This document shows, one piece after another, positions 7,628-17,651 of a stretch of 64,000 bases of DNA. Within the stretch, counting starts at the first letter, position 1; each line of letters begins with the position of its first letter. Position numbers and translations under genes: made by a program. The notes below the pieces were generated by a model. That model was not told where the DNA came from and searched no databases. It saw nothing but the letters and a program-made list of their open reading frames with translations. The DNA comes from CADEED01 sp039931065 (GTDB lineage: Bacteria; Pseudomonadota; Gammaproteobacteria; Steroidobacterales; Steroidobacteraceae): NCBI GenBank assembly GCA_039931065.1, contig JBDTSP010000002.1:1-64000 (forward strand), given 5' to 3'.

Positions 7628-9541
7628 CTACCGACATTCGAAATCATCAGCGCCGACCGGTTTGCAGAAATCCCCCCACTTGCCAGTCGCGCGCCAGTAG
7701 TCGACCAGCTTCAGCTCCGTCACCAGCGCCTTGAATTCCGGCAGGCGGCGCATGTCGCTGAGGAACGGAGCCCACAAGATTTGCGTGAATTTGGAATCCA
7801 TGGCAACCCGGCGGAACAGTTCGAGCGTCAGCTGCGGATCACCTAGATAGGCCGCCCAGATTCCAGGGCCAATGCCCCAAGTGGAAACGCTCCCGGTCCT
7901 CTGGCCCATGATGTGGCGACGCAGATCAGCGAGCGCTTTTTTCGGGTGATCGAGTTGTGGGGAGAGTTTCTGGTAGAGCGGATGCCATGCCCACGCGGGA
8001 ACGTCACTGGCGCGAATGAGGGCTGGGTCACGGCGCGAAAACGCCAGGTACATTCGCGCTAAACCCACCCATGGTTCGGCGCCAGCGCGGTGACGGGCCA
8101 CCTCGAACTCCGCGTCCGCGAGGTCGAACTCGCCGCGGATCTGGTGGGCATATGAAATGGCCAGAGCATTGGCCGCAAACAGTGATTCCGCATCCTGCGC
8201 CTCCTGCAGGTACTTGAGCGCGTCATCCGTCCGGCCCACCGCCAGCGCGAAAACGCCGGCCAGTGGATTCTCGTAGGCAGTGGCGGCGGCACGGGCGCGG
8301 TCGAACTTTTCTTCGGCCGCCGCCCATTTGAATTCGCTCATCGACGCCAGTGCCGAGGCCACCAGCACCCACACCTCCTCCGGCGCCAGTTCGTAGGCGC
8401 GCGCCGCGGCGCGATTTGCCTTGGCAATCAGCTCGGGGTTGCCTCGTCCCGGCATGAATCCTCCGCGGTGGTAGGCGATCGTTTGCCACGCCCACGCGGC
8501 CGCGAAGTTGGGGTCGATACTGGTGGCGCGCTCGAGTTGGCTCATGCCGAAAGCAAGCCTTTCGGCTGACGCCAGGGAGGGATCGGTGAGCGCCGCGCGC
8601 GCCGCTAGATAGGCGTCGTATGCCTCCACGTTGCGGGTTCCGCCGCGCGCGGCCGGCGCGCCGGTTGCACTGACCGCTACGCTCAATGTGGCCGCGATCG
8701 CGCCCGACACTTCCTGCTGGATCGCGAGTATGTCTTCCGGCGAGCGGTCGAAAGTCTGCGACCATATCTGCTTGCCATTTGCGTTGACCAGCTGAGCGCT
8801 GATACGCATTTGATTTTCTTCGCGCCGCACGCTTCCCACCAGCAGGTTCTGCGCACCGAGCGTCTTCGCCACCATGCGGAGATCTCGATGCTTTGCCTTG
8901 TAGTCAAATGTCGAAGTGCGCGTCACGACGCGCAAACCCGGGATGCGGCTCAGCTGATCGGTCATCTCCTCATTAAGCCCGTCGGCGAAATACTCCTGGT
9001 CACTTCCGGGACTCATGTCCAGGAATGGCAATACGGCAAGGGTGGGGACCGGGCTGGCCGCCACCGGCGCATTCCTTTGTGGGGTGCTGTACAACGCGAG
9101 GGCAGCTGCCAGCAACGCGGCCACTCCTGCCACGGAAAGTACCGCCACCCATCTGCGCTGCGGCGCTCGAACCGGTTGCGGGATTTCTTCTGGAGCACGA
9201 GCGGCACCTGGTGTGGGCACCCCGTTCGACGCGGTAGCAACCTCCACTACCTCGGCGACGAATTGGTAGCCCGTGCGGCTCACGGTGCGGATGGGGTTCG
9301 CGCCATCGTCCCCTATGGCTGCGCGCACACTCTTGATGCGGCTGTACAAAGCCGCTTCTGCGACGACACGTCCATTCCAGATCGTCTCGTAGAGCTCGTT
9401 GCGCGTAACCACCCGGTGGCGATTCTCGATGAGATGAGCCAGCAGGCGAAAAACTTGCGGCTCGAGCGATTGCGCAATGCCATTGCGCCGGAATTCGAGG
9501 CGCTCGATGTCCAATTCGCAGTCACGGAACTGAAAGATCAC
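7628..9541 (-). CDS. CadC-type winged-helix regulator with TolB/FlgO-like and TPR regions
   Basis: 637 aa. Residues 1-100 are an OmpR/PhoB-type winged helix (LEPQVFRLLAHLIENRHRVV, then YSRIKSVRAAIGDDG and IRTVSRTGYQFVAEV). A transmembrane helix lies near 130-150, then a domain PTLAVLPFLDMSPGSDQEYF ... FADGLNEEMTDQLSRIPGLR of the FlgO/TolB-N type seen in adenylate-cyclase-like regulators, then TPR-like helices to the end. No receiver domain is present, so it is a one-component membrane regulator like CadC. It is divergent from the PD40 propeller gene at 9690, the same pairing as 31090/30511. Confidence 0.88.
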   Translation of the reverse strand: MIFQFRDCELDIERLEFRRNGIAQSLEPQVFRLLAHLIENRHRVVTRNELYETIWNGRVVAEAALYSRIKSVRAAIGDDGANPIRTVSRTGYQFVAEVVEVATASNGVPTPGAARAPEEIPQPVRAPQRRWVAVLSVAGVAALLAAALALYSTPQRNAPVAASPVPTLAVLPFLDMSPGSDQEYFADGLNEEMTDQLSRIPGLRVVTRTSTFDYKAKHRDLRMVAKTLGAQNLLVGSVRREENQMRISAQLVNANGKQIWSQTFDRSPEDILAIQQEVSGAIAATLSVAVSATGAPAARGGTRNVEAYDAYLAARAALTDPSLASAERLAFGMSQLERATSIDPNFAAAWAWQTIAYHRGGFMPGRGNPELIAKANRAAARAYELAPEEVWVLVASALASMSEFKWAAAEEKFDRARAAATAYENPLAGVFALAVGRTDDALKYLQEAQDAESLFAANALAISYAHQIRGEFDLADAEFEVARHRAGAEPWVGLARMYLAFSRRDPALIRASDVPAWAWHPLYQKLSPQLDHPKKALADLRRHIMGQRTGSVSTWGIGPGIWAAYLGDPQLTLELFRRVAMDSKFTQILWAPFLSDMRRLPEFKALVTELKLVDYWRATGKWGDFCKPVGADDFECR

Positions 9542-9603
9542 GCATCACCCAGCAGTTAGGGTTCCAACTGGCACAACTGGCTGAAATCTACAGGAATCTC
9601 CAC

Positions 9604-9621
9604 AGAAGCTTCAGAGCTTCT
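9604..9621. promoter_or_regulatory. Perfect inverted repeat in the divergent promoter region
   Basis: AGAAGCT-TCAG-AGCTTCT, 7-bp arms with a 4-bp spacer, midway between the regulator (starts 9541, minus) and the propeller gene (starts 9690, plus). It is a candidate operator for the CadC-type regulator. No copy was noticed upstream of the second module near 30.5-31.1 kb. Confidence 0.35.
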
Positions 9622-9689
9622 CCAAGCAATTTCGCATACACGGCGTGATCCTCGGGTTGGAAAACACCACTCATACAAGGATCACTGCC

Positions 9690-10643
9690 ATGCAATCCGT
9701 TCGCAGAAAGGGGATTCACTTTGTTCTGGCTCTGGCGGTCGCCGCGGCCGGTTGGACTTCCGCGGAGGCCGGTGGTCCGCAGCACGCCTACGCAGACTTC
9801 GGCCCTGCACAGAAACTGTCATCGGACATCAACACCGAGGCGCCGGAAGGGTGCCCGATCGAAACCGCTGATGGGTTGTCGCTGATGTTCGCCTCGACCA
9901 GGCCGCTCAGCACCGGCGGCCTCGGCGGGAACGACATCTATGTTTCGGATCGGGACACACTGAATTCCCCTTGGAGCAAGCCGGTGCTACTGCCCGCGCC
10001 CATCAACTCGACGGCAGCGGACTTTTGTCCGACACCCGTGTACGGGCGCTCCCTCTTCTTTGTCACCGATCGCCCCACGAACGCCGGACCGACTCCGCCC
10101 TGCGGTGGCGGCGACATGTACCTGTCGCGGCAGAGCCCGAGCGGAAGTTGGAGCGAACCGGCGATGCTCGAGTGTTATCCGGACGGACCTAACTTCCCCG
10201 GTGCTGAGCGCAGCCCGTCTTTGGTGCAAACCTGGTTCGGCACCTTCCTTTTCTATTCGAGCACCGGACTCGGCACCAATCACGACATTTACATGAGCCG
10301 GCTCGGTGGCAACGGGAAGTTCGGTCCGGGTGCATTGGTCAAGGATCTGAGCACGACGCAATACAACGAGCTCATGCCGAACGTGCGCGCGCGGCCGGAT
10401 GGCAACTTCGAGATCGTGTTCAGCTCGGATCGGCCGACCTGGGGCAAGGGCGTGCTCGCGCAGGGCAACCAGGATGTCTATTACGCGCGCTCGTGGTGGC
10501 TGACAGGACTGTGGAGCGAGCCGCGCAATCTTGGGGACAAGATCAATACGCCATTTGCCGATCAGCGCGCCACGCTCTCGCAGGACGGCAAGCGCATGTA
10601 CCTGGGCAGCAACAACGATCTTTATGTCGTCGAGCGTCACTAG
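9690..10643 (+). CDS. Secreted PD40 (WD40-like) beta-propeller protein
   Basis: 317 aa from the ATG at 9690, which has an AAGGA box 8 bp upstream; an upstream in-frame start at 9645 lacks one. Signal peptide ends near SAEAGG. The body holds repeated PD40 blades: ADGLSLMFASTRP, GGNDIYVSDRD, GRSLFFVTDRP, GGGDMYLSRQS, NHDIYMSRLGG, FEIVFSSDRPTWG, DGKRMYLGSNNDLYV. It is closely related along its whole length to 29552-30511. Such propellers usually bind peptidoglycan, peptides or partner proteins; no catalytic residues are evident. Confidence 0.82.
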   Translation: MQSVRRKGIHFVLALAVAAAGWTSAEAGGPQHAYADFGPAQKLSSDINTEAPEGCPIETADGLSLMFASTRPLSTGGLGGNDIYVSDRDTLNSPWSKPVLLPAPINSTAADFCPTPVYGRSLFFVTDRPTNAGPTPPCGGGDMYLSRQSPSGSWSEPAMLECYPDGPNFPGAERSPSLVQTWFGTFLFYSSTGLGTNHDIYMSRLGGNGKFGPGALVKDLSTTQYNELMPNVRARPDGNFEIVFSSDRPTWGKGVLAQGNQDVYYARSWWLTGLWSEPRNLGDKINTPFADQRATLSQDGKRMYLGSNNDLYVVERH

Positions 10644-10669
10644 TTAGTGGTGACAAAGGGAGGTTCACG

Positions 10670-12139
10670 ATGGACAGGCGCCAATTCTGCCGAGCCACGC
10701 TCGCGGCCAACGCCGCGCTTTCTTATCCCCTTCTCCAGGCCTGCGAGCGTGCGGGACCAGGCATCCCGGCCTTGACGCTCGATGGCAAGGAGATCGAGCT
10801 CGAGCGTCGGGCGGTTGATGAGCTCGCAGGCCGGTTACCGGGTCGGCTGCTCCTCTCGGACCATGCCGACTACGACAAAGCGCGCGCAGGTTGGAACGGG
10901 ATGCACGACAAGCGGCCCGCGCTGATCGCGCAATGCCGCTCGACCGAAGAAGTTCAGCATGCCGTCACCTTTGCGCGTGAGCGCGATCTGCTCGTTGCCG
11001 TCCGGGGTGGCGGACATAGTTGGCCGGGGAAATCCGTATGCGACCGCGGCCTCATGATCGACCTGTCGCCGATGAACGAAGTCCGCGTCGAGCCGGCCCA
11101 GCGCCGTGCCTTCGCGGGCGGCGGCGCACTCTTATATATGCTGGACACGCGCTCGCTCGAGCACGGCTTGATTACAACTGCGGGGGTGGTTTCGCACACC
11201 GGCGTGGGCGGACTGACCCTGGGCGGTGGATTCGGCCGCCTCAATCGCAAGTACGGCCTCACCATCGACAACCTGGTGTCCGCCGAAGTGTTTACGGCGG
11301 ACGGGACAATCCGCACGGCGAGCGAACAACAGGAACCCGATCTGTTCTGGGGCCTGCGTGGCGGCGGTGGAAATTTCGGCGTCGCCACCCGCTTCGAGTA
11401 CCAACTGCACCCGTTCGAGCGCAACGTGCTGTCCGGAACGATCGTGTGGCCAATCGAGCAAGCTCGCCAAGTGCTCGAATTTTACGGCGACTGGTACGAG
11501 GGTCTCTCCGACGAGTTGTATGTGGGTCCCGCCATGCTGACGTTGCCGGACAAGACGAGCTTGCTCGCGATGGAGGTCGTCTACAACGGCGACCCGGCGG
11601 CGGGCGAGAAGGAGTTGGCGCCGCTGCGGAAGATCGGCAAGCCGGCGGACGATGGCATCAAGGTTCAGGACTACATGGTCATGCAGACGCAGGAAGATGG
11701 CGGGTTGGCGCACGGCATCCGCTCTTACGTGAAAAACGGCATGGTCGGAAAGATCACGCCCGCGCTGATCGACGCGATGATTGAGTCCTTCCGTCCTGAT
11801 CCGCGGATCGTGTTCTTCACGCACACGGCCGGCGGGGCGGTCAAGCGTGTTGATGAGCTGGCGACCGCGTTCCCACACCGAAAAGCGGAGACGATGATCG
11901 CCGTCGGCGGCTTCTGGGGCAACGCGGCTGAGGACGAGGCCGTCATCAAAGCAGCGCGCGACTGGTTCGCCGCGCTCGAGCCGCACACTGGCGGCTACTA
12001 CAGCAACATCGATTACGAACGGCCGAATGCTGAGGCGGGCAGTTATGGTCCGGCGTATCCGCGGCTACAGAAGGTCAAGGCGAAATACGATCCGCGCAAT
12101 CTGTTCCGGCTCAACAACAACGTGCAGCCCGCTGCCTGA
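10670..12139 (+). CDS. Exported FAD-linked oxidase (BBE-like family)
   Basis: 489 aa from the ATG at 10670 with AAAGGGAGG upstream. It starts MDRRQFCRATLAANAALSYP, a Tat-like twin-arginine signal. The PCMH FAD-binding domain shows VRGGGHSWPGKSVCDRGLMI; the His is the usual 8-alpha-histidyl FAD site. AGVVSHTGVGGLTLGGGFGR follows; the Cys that makes the second bond in bicovalent members is not at the expected place, so attachment is probably through His only. The C-terminal BBE motif is atypical (YYSNIDYERPNAEAGSYGPA ... YDPRNLFRLNNNV). Substrate unknown; relatives oxidise sugars or alcohol groups with O2. It follows the propeller gene by 26 bp and may be co-transcribed. Confidence 0.85.
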   Translation: MDRRQFCRATLAANAALSYPLLQACERAGPGIPALTLDGKEIELERRAVDELAGRLPGRLLLSDHADYDKARAGWNGMHDKRPALIAQCRSTEEVQHAVTFARERDLLVAVRGGGHSWPGKSVCDRGLMIDLSPMNEVRVEPAQRRAFAGGGALLYMLDTRSLEHGLITTAGVVSHTGVGGLTLGGGFGRLNRKYGLTIDNLVSAEVFTADGTIRTASEQQEPDLFWGLRGGGGNFGVATRFEYQLHPFERNVLSGTIVWPIEQARQVLEFYGDWYEGLSDELYVGPAMLTLPDKTSLLAMEVVYNGDPAAGEKELAPLRKIGKPADDGIKVQDYMVMQTQEDGGLAHGIRSYVKNGMVGKITPALIDAMIESFRPDPRIVFFTHTAGGAVKRVDELATAFPHRKAETMIAVGGFWGNAAEDEAVIKAARDWFAALEPHTGGYYSNIDYERPNAEAGSYGPAYPRLQKVKAKYDPRNLFRLNNNVQPAA

Positions 12140-12340
12140 TCGCCGCAGCCGATCCGCGATGCCAGAGGTCGCAGTGGCTCCCGCACAAGCACCGGACAGC
12201 CCCAGGTCGCTGTTCGGTGTTGGTCGACCCATCACTGCAAGCGATGACTCGGTGGTGCCGAATTCTTTCACGCGAATGATACGAACGGCGTCGAAATCCC
12301 GCTTCTTACTAGGGTGAGACCTAACGTTAAGGACGAACCC
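12140..12340. other. Intergenic spacer
   Basis: 201 bp with no coding evidence. AAGGA at about 12330 serves the lipoprotein start. No terminator hairpin with a T-run was seen. Confidence 0.3.
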
Positions 12341-15058
12341 ATGAAGATTGCGGGAGCTTATGGCAAACGGCGCATCGGCCGGATCGGCGCGCTGGCCTGC
12401 ATTGTGTTGGCACTCGCGGCCTGCGGCTCAGGCGAAAATGACGGCGACAATCTGCCACCGCCGCCGACAAACCATGCCCCGGCAGCGAACGCCGGCACGG
12501 ATCTCACGGGCGCAACCGGCCAGGCGATCACGCTCGCCGGCAGCGGAACCGATGCCGACGGCGACGCGCTCACCTATGAATGGGTCATCTTTTCGGGACC
12601 GGCCAACGGCGGTGCGCTGACCGGCGCCACCAGCGCCAGCGCCTCGTTCACGGCAACGGCTGCCGGCGCCTACGTACTGCGGCTGACCGCGAAGGATTCG
12701 TCGAACGCGTCGGGCGCCGCGAGCATCACGGTGACGATCACCGCGCCCGCCGCCAACCGCGTGAGCGTCGACAAACCGTTCGTATTCCTGAGTGCGATCG
12801 GTCAATCGTCCACCCTCACCGCGTCACCCGTCGATGGCGCCGGCGCGCCGGTCGACACGCCCGTGACGTGGACTTCGTCTGCGCCTAACCAGGTGAACGT
12901 GGATTCGAGTGGCCATGTCATGGCGACCAGCATTGGCTCCGCGCAGATCGTTGCGCATGCCGGCGGCGCCGTGTCGGCGCCCGTGCTCGTGGTGGTTGCC
13001 GAAGCCAAGGCCGGCTCTGTGCTCGTCACCGATGCTCAGGTTCAATCCGTCGGTGCGCCCATTGGCGTTCCACCGGGAGAAGTGGCTGGAGTTGGAACGC
13101 GTTATGAAGTGACGCTGCGCGGAGTCCCCGCGCCCGCCGCCGGCACCGTGGTGCTGGCCGCCGAAACCTCGCCCGTCGCAGGCTTGGTGGTGTCCACGCG
13201 AGCAAGCGGCGGCGACCTCATCGCAACGCTCGAAATCGCGCCGCTGTACGACCTGCTGGCGCGCTATCACATCGACTGGAACATCGATCTCGCCGCCTTT
13301 CCGCTGGAAGATTCGCTCCCCGCGGACCAGACCATCATGAAAGTGCGCCGCAGCCACACCGCCAAAGCAGGCACCCAGGACTACGAGCCGAGCAAGCTGC
13401 AGAACTTCTGGTGCGAAGGCGATACCGCGGCGAATCTCGCCAGCATCGAGGTGGACGCTTCGGCCACTTCCGGCTTAAGGCTCGTGATGCAGGATTACCG
13501 TGACAACCCCGCTCTACCACCTAACTACAGCAAGCACGCGCTCGAAGGCAATATCGGCTTCACCGGCACGGCCTCCGTGGTATTCAAGCCGACCATCAGC
13601 GTGTCGGGCACCTGCCGCGCGGAGGCACACGTCAAACTTCCGGTGTTCGGCTGGGTTTCGCTGATCGTCATGCCACAGGTCAGCGTCGGCGTCGGCATCG
13701 AGCTTTCGGCCGCATTGGTGGTCGCCAGCGCCGAAATCGGCGGCACGCTCAATCTCGATCTGAAGCCCGTGATCGGCTGGGAGTGCGGCGGCGCGGAGCC
13801 TTCGTGCCGCGGCATCGACAACCTGACCCTCGATTCGAAATTCACGCCGAAGCAGGAGTTCCAGATCCTGAACGGCATGCACGCGGAAGTAGGCGGTCAT
13901 CTTTTTGCGTACGCGCGCCTGGATGCGCTGCTGCTCGAGGGCCTGGCCGGTTACGTCGCGCTCATCGAAGGCCGCATGGGCCCGAAGCAGTCGCTCGATC
14001 TCGCATTCGAGCCGACGCAGGCAGAGAACACGTCCATGGCGTCCAACTACGATCTCAAGATCGACGGCGGAGTGAAGCCCGGCGACGGCTTGCAGGCGGC
14101 CATCAAGAAGATCATCAACGACGATGCGGTCAACGTGAGCTTCTCGCTGAAGCAGCCGATTCCTGTCTCGGAATCTCCCAAAGGGACTTTGCGTGTCAAC
14201 AAGTCGCGCGTCGCGATCGGCGACAAAATGTCCTTCAACGTCGACATCGATCCGGCCACGAAGGACTACGTCGGACTCGGCGCCAATTTCGGCAAGGGCT
14301 ACAACATCGACACCGTCGAGCTGTGGCGCAAAAAGCCGAACGACATCGAATTCAGTTTCTGGAAGACCATGGCGCCGATCGCATCGGGCGAAGCGACCGC
14401 GTTCCAGTACGACTGGACACCCGAAGGCACCGATGCCGGAATTTCGAAATTCGCCGCCTTCGTGAACACCCAGTTCCTGGTGCCCCGTGTCGAGGTCGAT
14501 GCGAACTCCGTCAAAGAGGTGGAAATCGCGTGCTTCAGTGCCGGCGCACAGGCCGCGGGCCGCAGTGCCAAGGCAACGCTGGCCAACGCCGACAGCTGCG
14601 CGGATGAATGGAGCGGCACCGCCGAGCACACGGTCAACTTCGCCGAGACCTCCACCGCAAACATTACCTGGAAGCGCGACCCCACCTACGATAACGGCGG
14701 ACGTTCAACCAACGTCGGTTACGTCGCCACGGGCACCTTCGAGTTCCACAATCTCATCTTCGAAAACGCCGGCTGCACGGTCTCGCCGACCACGTTCGCG
14801 ATCCCGACGGTAACCGACACCACAGGCTCGAACCGCCTGGTCGTGGATTATCAAACCGTGCCCGCGATCTTCTCGGGTAGTGGAAGTATCGTTCGCGAGG
14901 TGACGGTGAGTTGCCCGGACGATCCGCCGTTTCAGTACACGACCCAGATGTATTGGTTCCTGACCGGGATTGGTGAAGTCAGTGATGGCGGATTGACAGT
15001 CGCCGGCAGCTTCGAAAACTCGATGTCGAGCGGGTCGTTCAGATTCGTGCGCCGGTGA
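12341..15058 (+). CDS. Large Ig-like-domain lipoprotein
   Basis: 905 aa from the ATG at 12341 (AAGGA 7 bp upstream). A lipobox L-A-A-C ends the signal peptide, then a Pro-rich spacer. A PKD/cadherin-like domain (ANAGTDLTGATGQAITLAGS ... YEWVIFSG) is followed by a BIG_2-type domain (VTWTSSAPNQVNVDSSGHVM). The remaining 650 residues have no recognised family; they are beta-rich with scattered cysteine pairs (WECGGAEPSC, CTVSPT). Probably a cell-surface protein. It converges on the kinase of the second sigma factor/kinase operon with a 22-bp gap, echoing the lipoprotein beside the first operon. Confidence 0.78.
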   Translation: MKIAGAYGKRRIGRIGALACIVLALAACGSGENDGDNLPPPPTNHAPAANAGTDLTGATGQAITLAGSGTDADGDALTYEWVIFSGPANGGALTGATSASASFTATAAGAYVLRLTAKDSSNASGAASITVTITAPAANRVSVDKPFVFLSAIGQSSTLTASPVDGAGAPVDTPVTWTSSAPNQVNVDSSGHVMATSIGSAQIVAHAGGAVSAPVLVVVAEAKAGSVLVTDAQVQSVGAPIGVPPGEVAGVGTRYEVTLRGVPAPAAGTVVLAAETSPVAGLVVSTRASGGDLIATLEIAPLYDLLARYHIDWNIDLAAFPLEDSLPADQTIMKVRRSHTAKAGTQDYEPSKLQNFWCEGDTAANLASIEVDASATSGLRLVMQDYRDNPALPPNYSKHALEGNIGFTGTASVVFKPTISVSGTCRAEAHVKLPVFGWVSLIVMPQVSVGVGIELSAALVVASAEIGGTLNLDLKPVIGWECGGAEPSCRGIDNLTLDSKFTPKQEFQILNGMHAEVGGHLFAYARLDALLLEGLAGYVALIEGRMGPKQSLDLAFEPTQAENTSMASNYDLKIDGGVKPGDGLQAAIKKIINDDAVNVSFSLKQPIPVSESPKGTLRVNKSRVAIGDKMSFNVDIDPATKDYVGLGANFGKGYNIDTVELWRKKPNDIEFSFWKTMAPIASGEATAFQYDWTPEGTDAGISKFAAFVNTQFLVPRVEVDANSVKEVEIACFSAGAQAAGRSAKATLANADSCADEWSGTAEHTVNFAETSTANITWKRDPTYDNGGRSTNVGYVATGTFEFHNLIFENAGCTVSPTTFAIPTVTDTTGSNRLVVDYQTVPAIFSGSGSIVREVTVSCPDDPPFQYTTQMYWFLTGIGEVSDGGLTVAGSFENSMSSGSFRFVRR

Positions 15059-15080
15059 TCAGGCGCGGTGGACGACAACG

Positions 15081-17651
15081 TCAGTTCTGCCACGGATCGA
15101 AGAACGCCACGTTGGCCGACAACGCGCTGCCCGCACGGATCTGCGCCTCGAGCGTGTCGAGGTTCGTGATCGCTCCGTCAGGCAGCTTGTAATCAGGATT
15201 ACTGACGTTGAGCGCCGCGCGAAGGCGCCGCGCCTCTGCAATGCGGACCACGGCGGATTCACGGTTGCCGACAGCCGCCTCACATCGGCCGAGCGCCACC
15301 AGCGCATTGGCGAGTGAAGTGCGCATTCGCGCGTTGTCCGGATCGCGCTCCACCAAGCCGCGCCAACCTTTTACCGCCAGCGCAGCGGCCTCTTGCGCCT
15401 CGGGCATGCGGCGCAGCGCGGCGAGAGATTGCGAGGTTTGCAGATAACTCTCGGATTCGTCGTCCTGCGCGCGAGCGTCGCCCGGGTCGGCAAGGGCTAA
15501 GCGTTTTCGGAGTTCGAGCGCGCGTTGATGCGCCGCGAGCGCTTCTCGATGCTGGCCTAACATGAACGCAACGGCGCCGACGCGCGAAAGATCGGTGCCG
15601 AGGTCGCGTTGCAGTTCGAGGCTGCCGGGCTCCCGCTCGAGCAGCGCATCGTCCGCCGCCAGCGAGGCGCCATGATGCAGACGCGCCTGCTGCCAATCGC
15701 CCCGAACCGCGGCCGCATCGCCGATGCGCTGCTCTACCACGCCAACCTGACGCATGAGCGACGTATCGCTCGCGAACTTCGCGCGACCTTCTGCGACGGT
15801 GAGCAAGGCGCGTTGATAGTCGGTTACGGAGCCCGGAACATCACCCAATTCCCACGTTGCATCACCGCCGGCCACCTGGATCCTGGCGAGCTGCAAAACC
15901 CAGGCGACGTCCCTTTTGTTCGAAGGGACGGTCATCAATGCCGCTTCGGCCTCGCGCTGCGCGTCACGCGCCTTCGAGGATTCGCCGCGTGCCGCGAGGA
16001 TCGACCCCAGATTGCTGAGCACGCGCGCTTCGGCGAGCGCGGACTCGCCGGCAACTGCGTTCGCACGCCGGTGCAGATCCAGCGCACGCTCGAGGCTCGC
16101 GAGCGCATTGCCGCTGCGCCCATGACTCGGCCACGACGGCATGCCTTGAACTTCCGCGATACGTTCGTAAGCGGATGCAAGTTCCGTGAGCAGGTCGGGT
16201 TCGCGACCGGTCTCGCGCGCCAGATCATCCAGATAGCGCAGTGCGTTCTCGACCAGCAATTCCCGCAAGGCAAGCGTGCCCGAGATGTTCGCGAGCGAAT
16301 CGTTGAGATCGAACAGCACTACATTGGCGATGCGGCGCACGTCATCGAAGCGACGCTCCGCGCGCTCGCGCTCCTGCCGGGCTATCGTTGCTTGTCGCGC
16401 GCTGAACGCCGTGGCGGCCATGAGTCCGAGCGCTGCGAGCGCGACCGCGGCGCTCGCGACGCGATTGCGCAGCACCAGTTTGCCGAAGCGGTACCCGAGC
16501 GAACGCGGGTGCGCCTCAACTGGGCGCCCGGCAAGCAGCCGCGCGACGTCCGCATCCAGCTCCGCCACCGTGGCGTAACGCTCGCGCACATCCGTAGCCA
16601 GCGCCTTCTGCGCAATGCGCTCGATGTCGCCGCGCAGTCGCTGCGCGATCACTCCCGGCGGCGGATTCGCGCCCGCGCTCACCCGCAGTGCGGCCGGCGG
16701 CGAAGCCTCGATGGCGGCCGCGAAAGCTGCGGGTGATTTGTTTTTGTAAACGTGGGGCCGATGCCCCGTCAGCAGCACATACAGCAGGACGCCGAGCGAA
16801 TACACGTCCGAAGTCGTGGACAAAGCCTCGCCCCGCAGTTGCTCCGGGCTCGACCACTCCGGCGTGAGCGGCCGCGCGAAGCCGACGCGCGTGAGATCGT
16901 CCGCCGGGGTCTCCGGCACGAGTAGTTTGGCGATGCCGAAATCGAGCAGCTTGGGTGTGCCGTTCGCATCCACCAGCACGTTGGCGGTCTTGAGATCGCG
17001 ATGCAGGATCAGCCGCTGGTGCGCGGCATGCACGGCGGCACACACCAGCCGGAACAGCGCGAGCCGCTGGCCGGCATCGAGCTTCTGCGCATCGCAGAAT
17101 GTGTCGATCGGGTCGCCAGCGACGTACTCGAGGACTAGATAGGGCACGCCCTGCCCGGTCGTGCCGGCATCGAGCAGCCGCGCGACATTCGGGTGTTCGA
17201 GGGACGCCAGTATTCGCCGCTCGCTGTCGAACCTGCGCCGCAGTTCGCCGGACACGAGCTCCGCGCGAATCAGCTTCACGGCGACCGTCTGTGCAAACGA
17301 GCCGTCGTCACGCTCGGCGCGATATACCGTGCCCATGCCACCACGTCCGAGCTCGTCCTTGATGCGCCACGGTCCGATGCGCTCGGGAGGCGCTTCGACG
17401 GCCGGCGTTGGCGCTGCGACGCTCGTCCACGCCGGGCTTTCGAGGAATTCACTCTCGGCGTCGCGCAGCAGCTGCTCGAGCAAGATCGCGCGGCCTGGCG
17501 ACTCCAGACGGACGCGCGCGAGCGCCGCGGCGCGCCCGGTCTCGGACTGCTCCAGCAGTTCCAGCAACTCGCGCTTGAGATCCAGCCAGTCGGCAGGCGG
17601 ATTTACGATGGCGACAACTCCTGCTTGAGCCAGGCCTTGGCAGAGGCCCAT
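15081..17651 (-). CDS. Membrane Ser/Thr protein kinase with TPR-like C-terminus
   Basis: Up to 856 aa. Kinase domain: GRGGMGTVYRA, VAVKLI, HRDLKTANVL, DFGIAKL, SSPEQ. A transmembrane helix lies near residues 405-425 (VASAAVALAALGLMAATAF), then helical TPR-like repeats in the periplasmic half. The start is uncertain: the ATG at 17651 overlaps the sigma factor by 49 bp, while homology begins near VNPPADWLDLKRELLELLE just after the sigma factor stop, where no ATG/GTG/TTG is in frame until a TTG about 10 codons on. All catalytic residues are present. Partner of the sigma factor at 17603-18181. Confidence 0.9.
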   Translation of the reverse strand: MGLCQGLAQAGVVAIVNPPADWLDLKRELLELLEQSETGRAAALARVRLESPGRAILLEQLLRDAESEFLESPAWTSVAAPTPAVEAPPERIGPWRIKDELGRGGMGTVYRAERDDGSFAQTVAVKLIRAELVSGELRRRFDSERRILASLEHPNVARLLDAGTTGQGVPYLVLEYVAGDPIDTFCDAQKLDAGQRLALFRLVCAAVHAAHQRLILHRDLKTANVLVDANGTPKLLDFGIAKLLVPETPADDLTRVGFARPLTPEWSSPEQLRGEALSTTSDVYSLGVLLYVLLTGHRPHVYKNKSPAAFAAAIEASPPAALRVSAGANPPPGVIAQRLRGDIERIAQKALATDVRERYATVAELDADVARLLAGRPVEAHPRSLGYRFGKLVLRNRVASAAVALAALGLMAATAFSARQATIARQERERAERRFDDVRRIANVVLFDLNDSLANISGTLALRELLVENALRYLDDLARETGREPDLLTELASAYERIAEVQGMPSWPSHGRSGNALASLERALDLHRRANAVAGESALAEARVLSNLGSILAARGESSKARDAQREAEAALMTVPSNKRDVAWVLQLARIQVAGGDATWELGDVPGSVTDYQRALLTVAEGRAKFASDTSLMRQVGVVEQRIGDAAAVRGDWQQARLHHGASLAADDALLEREPGSLELQRDLGTDLSRVGAVAFMLGQHREALAAHQRALELRKRLALADPGDARAQDDESESYLQTSQSLAALRRMPEAQEAAALAVKGWRGLVERDPDNARMRTSLANALVALGRCEAAVGNRESAVVRIAEARRLRAALNVSNPDYKLPDGAITNLDTLEAQIRAGSALSANVAFFDPWQN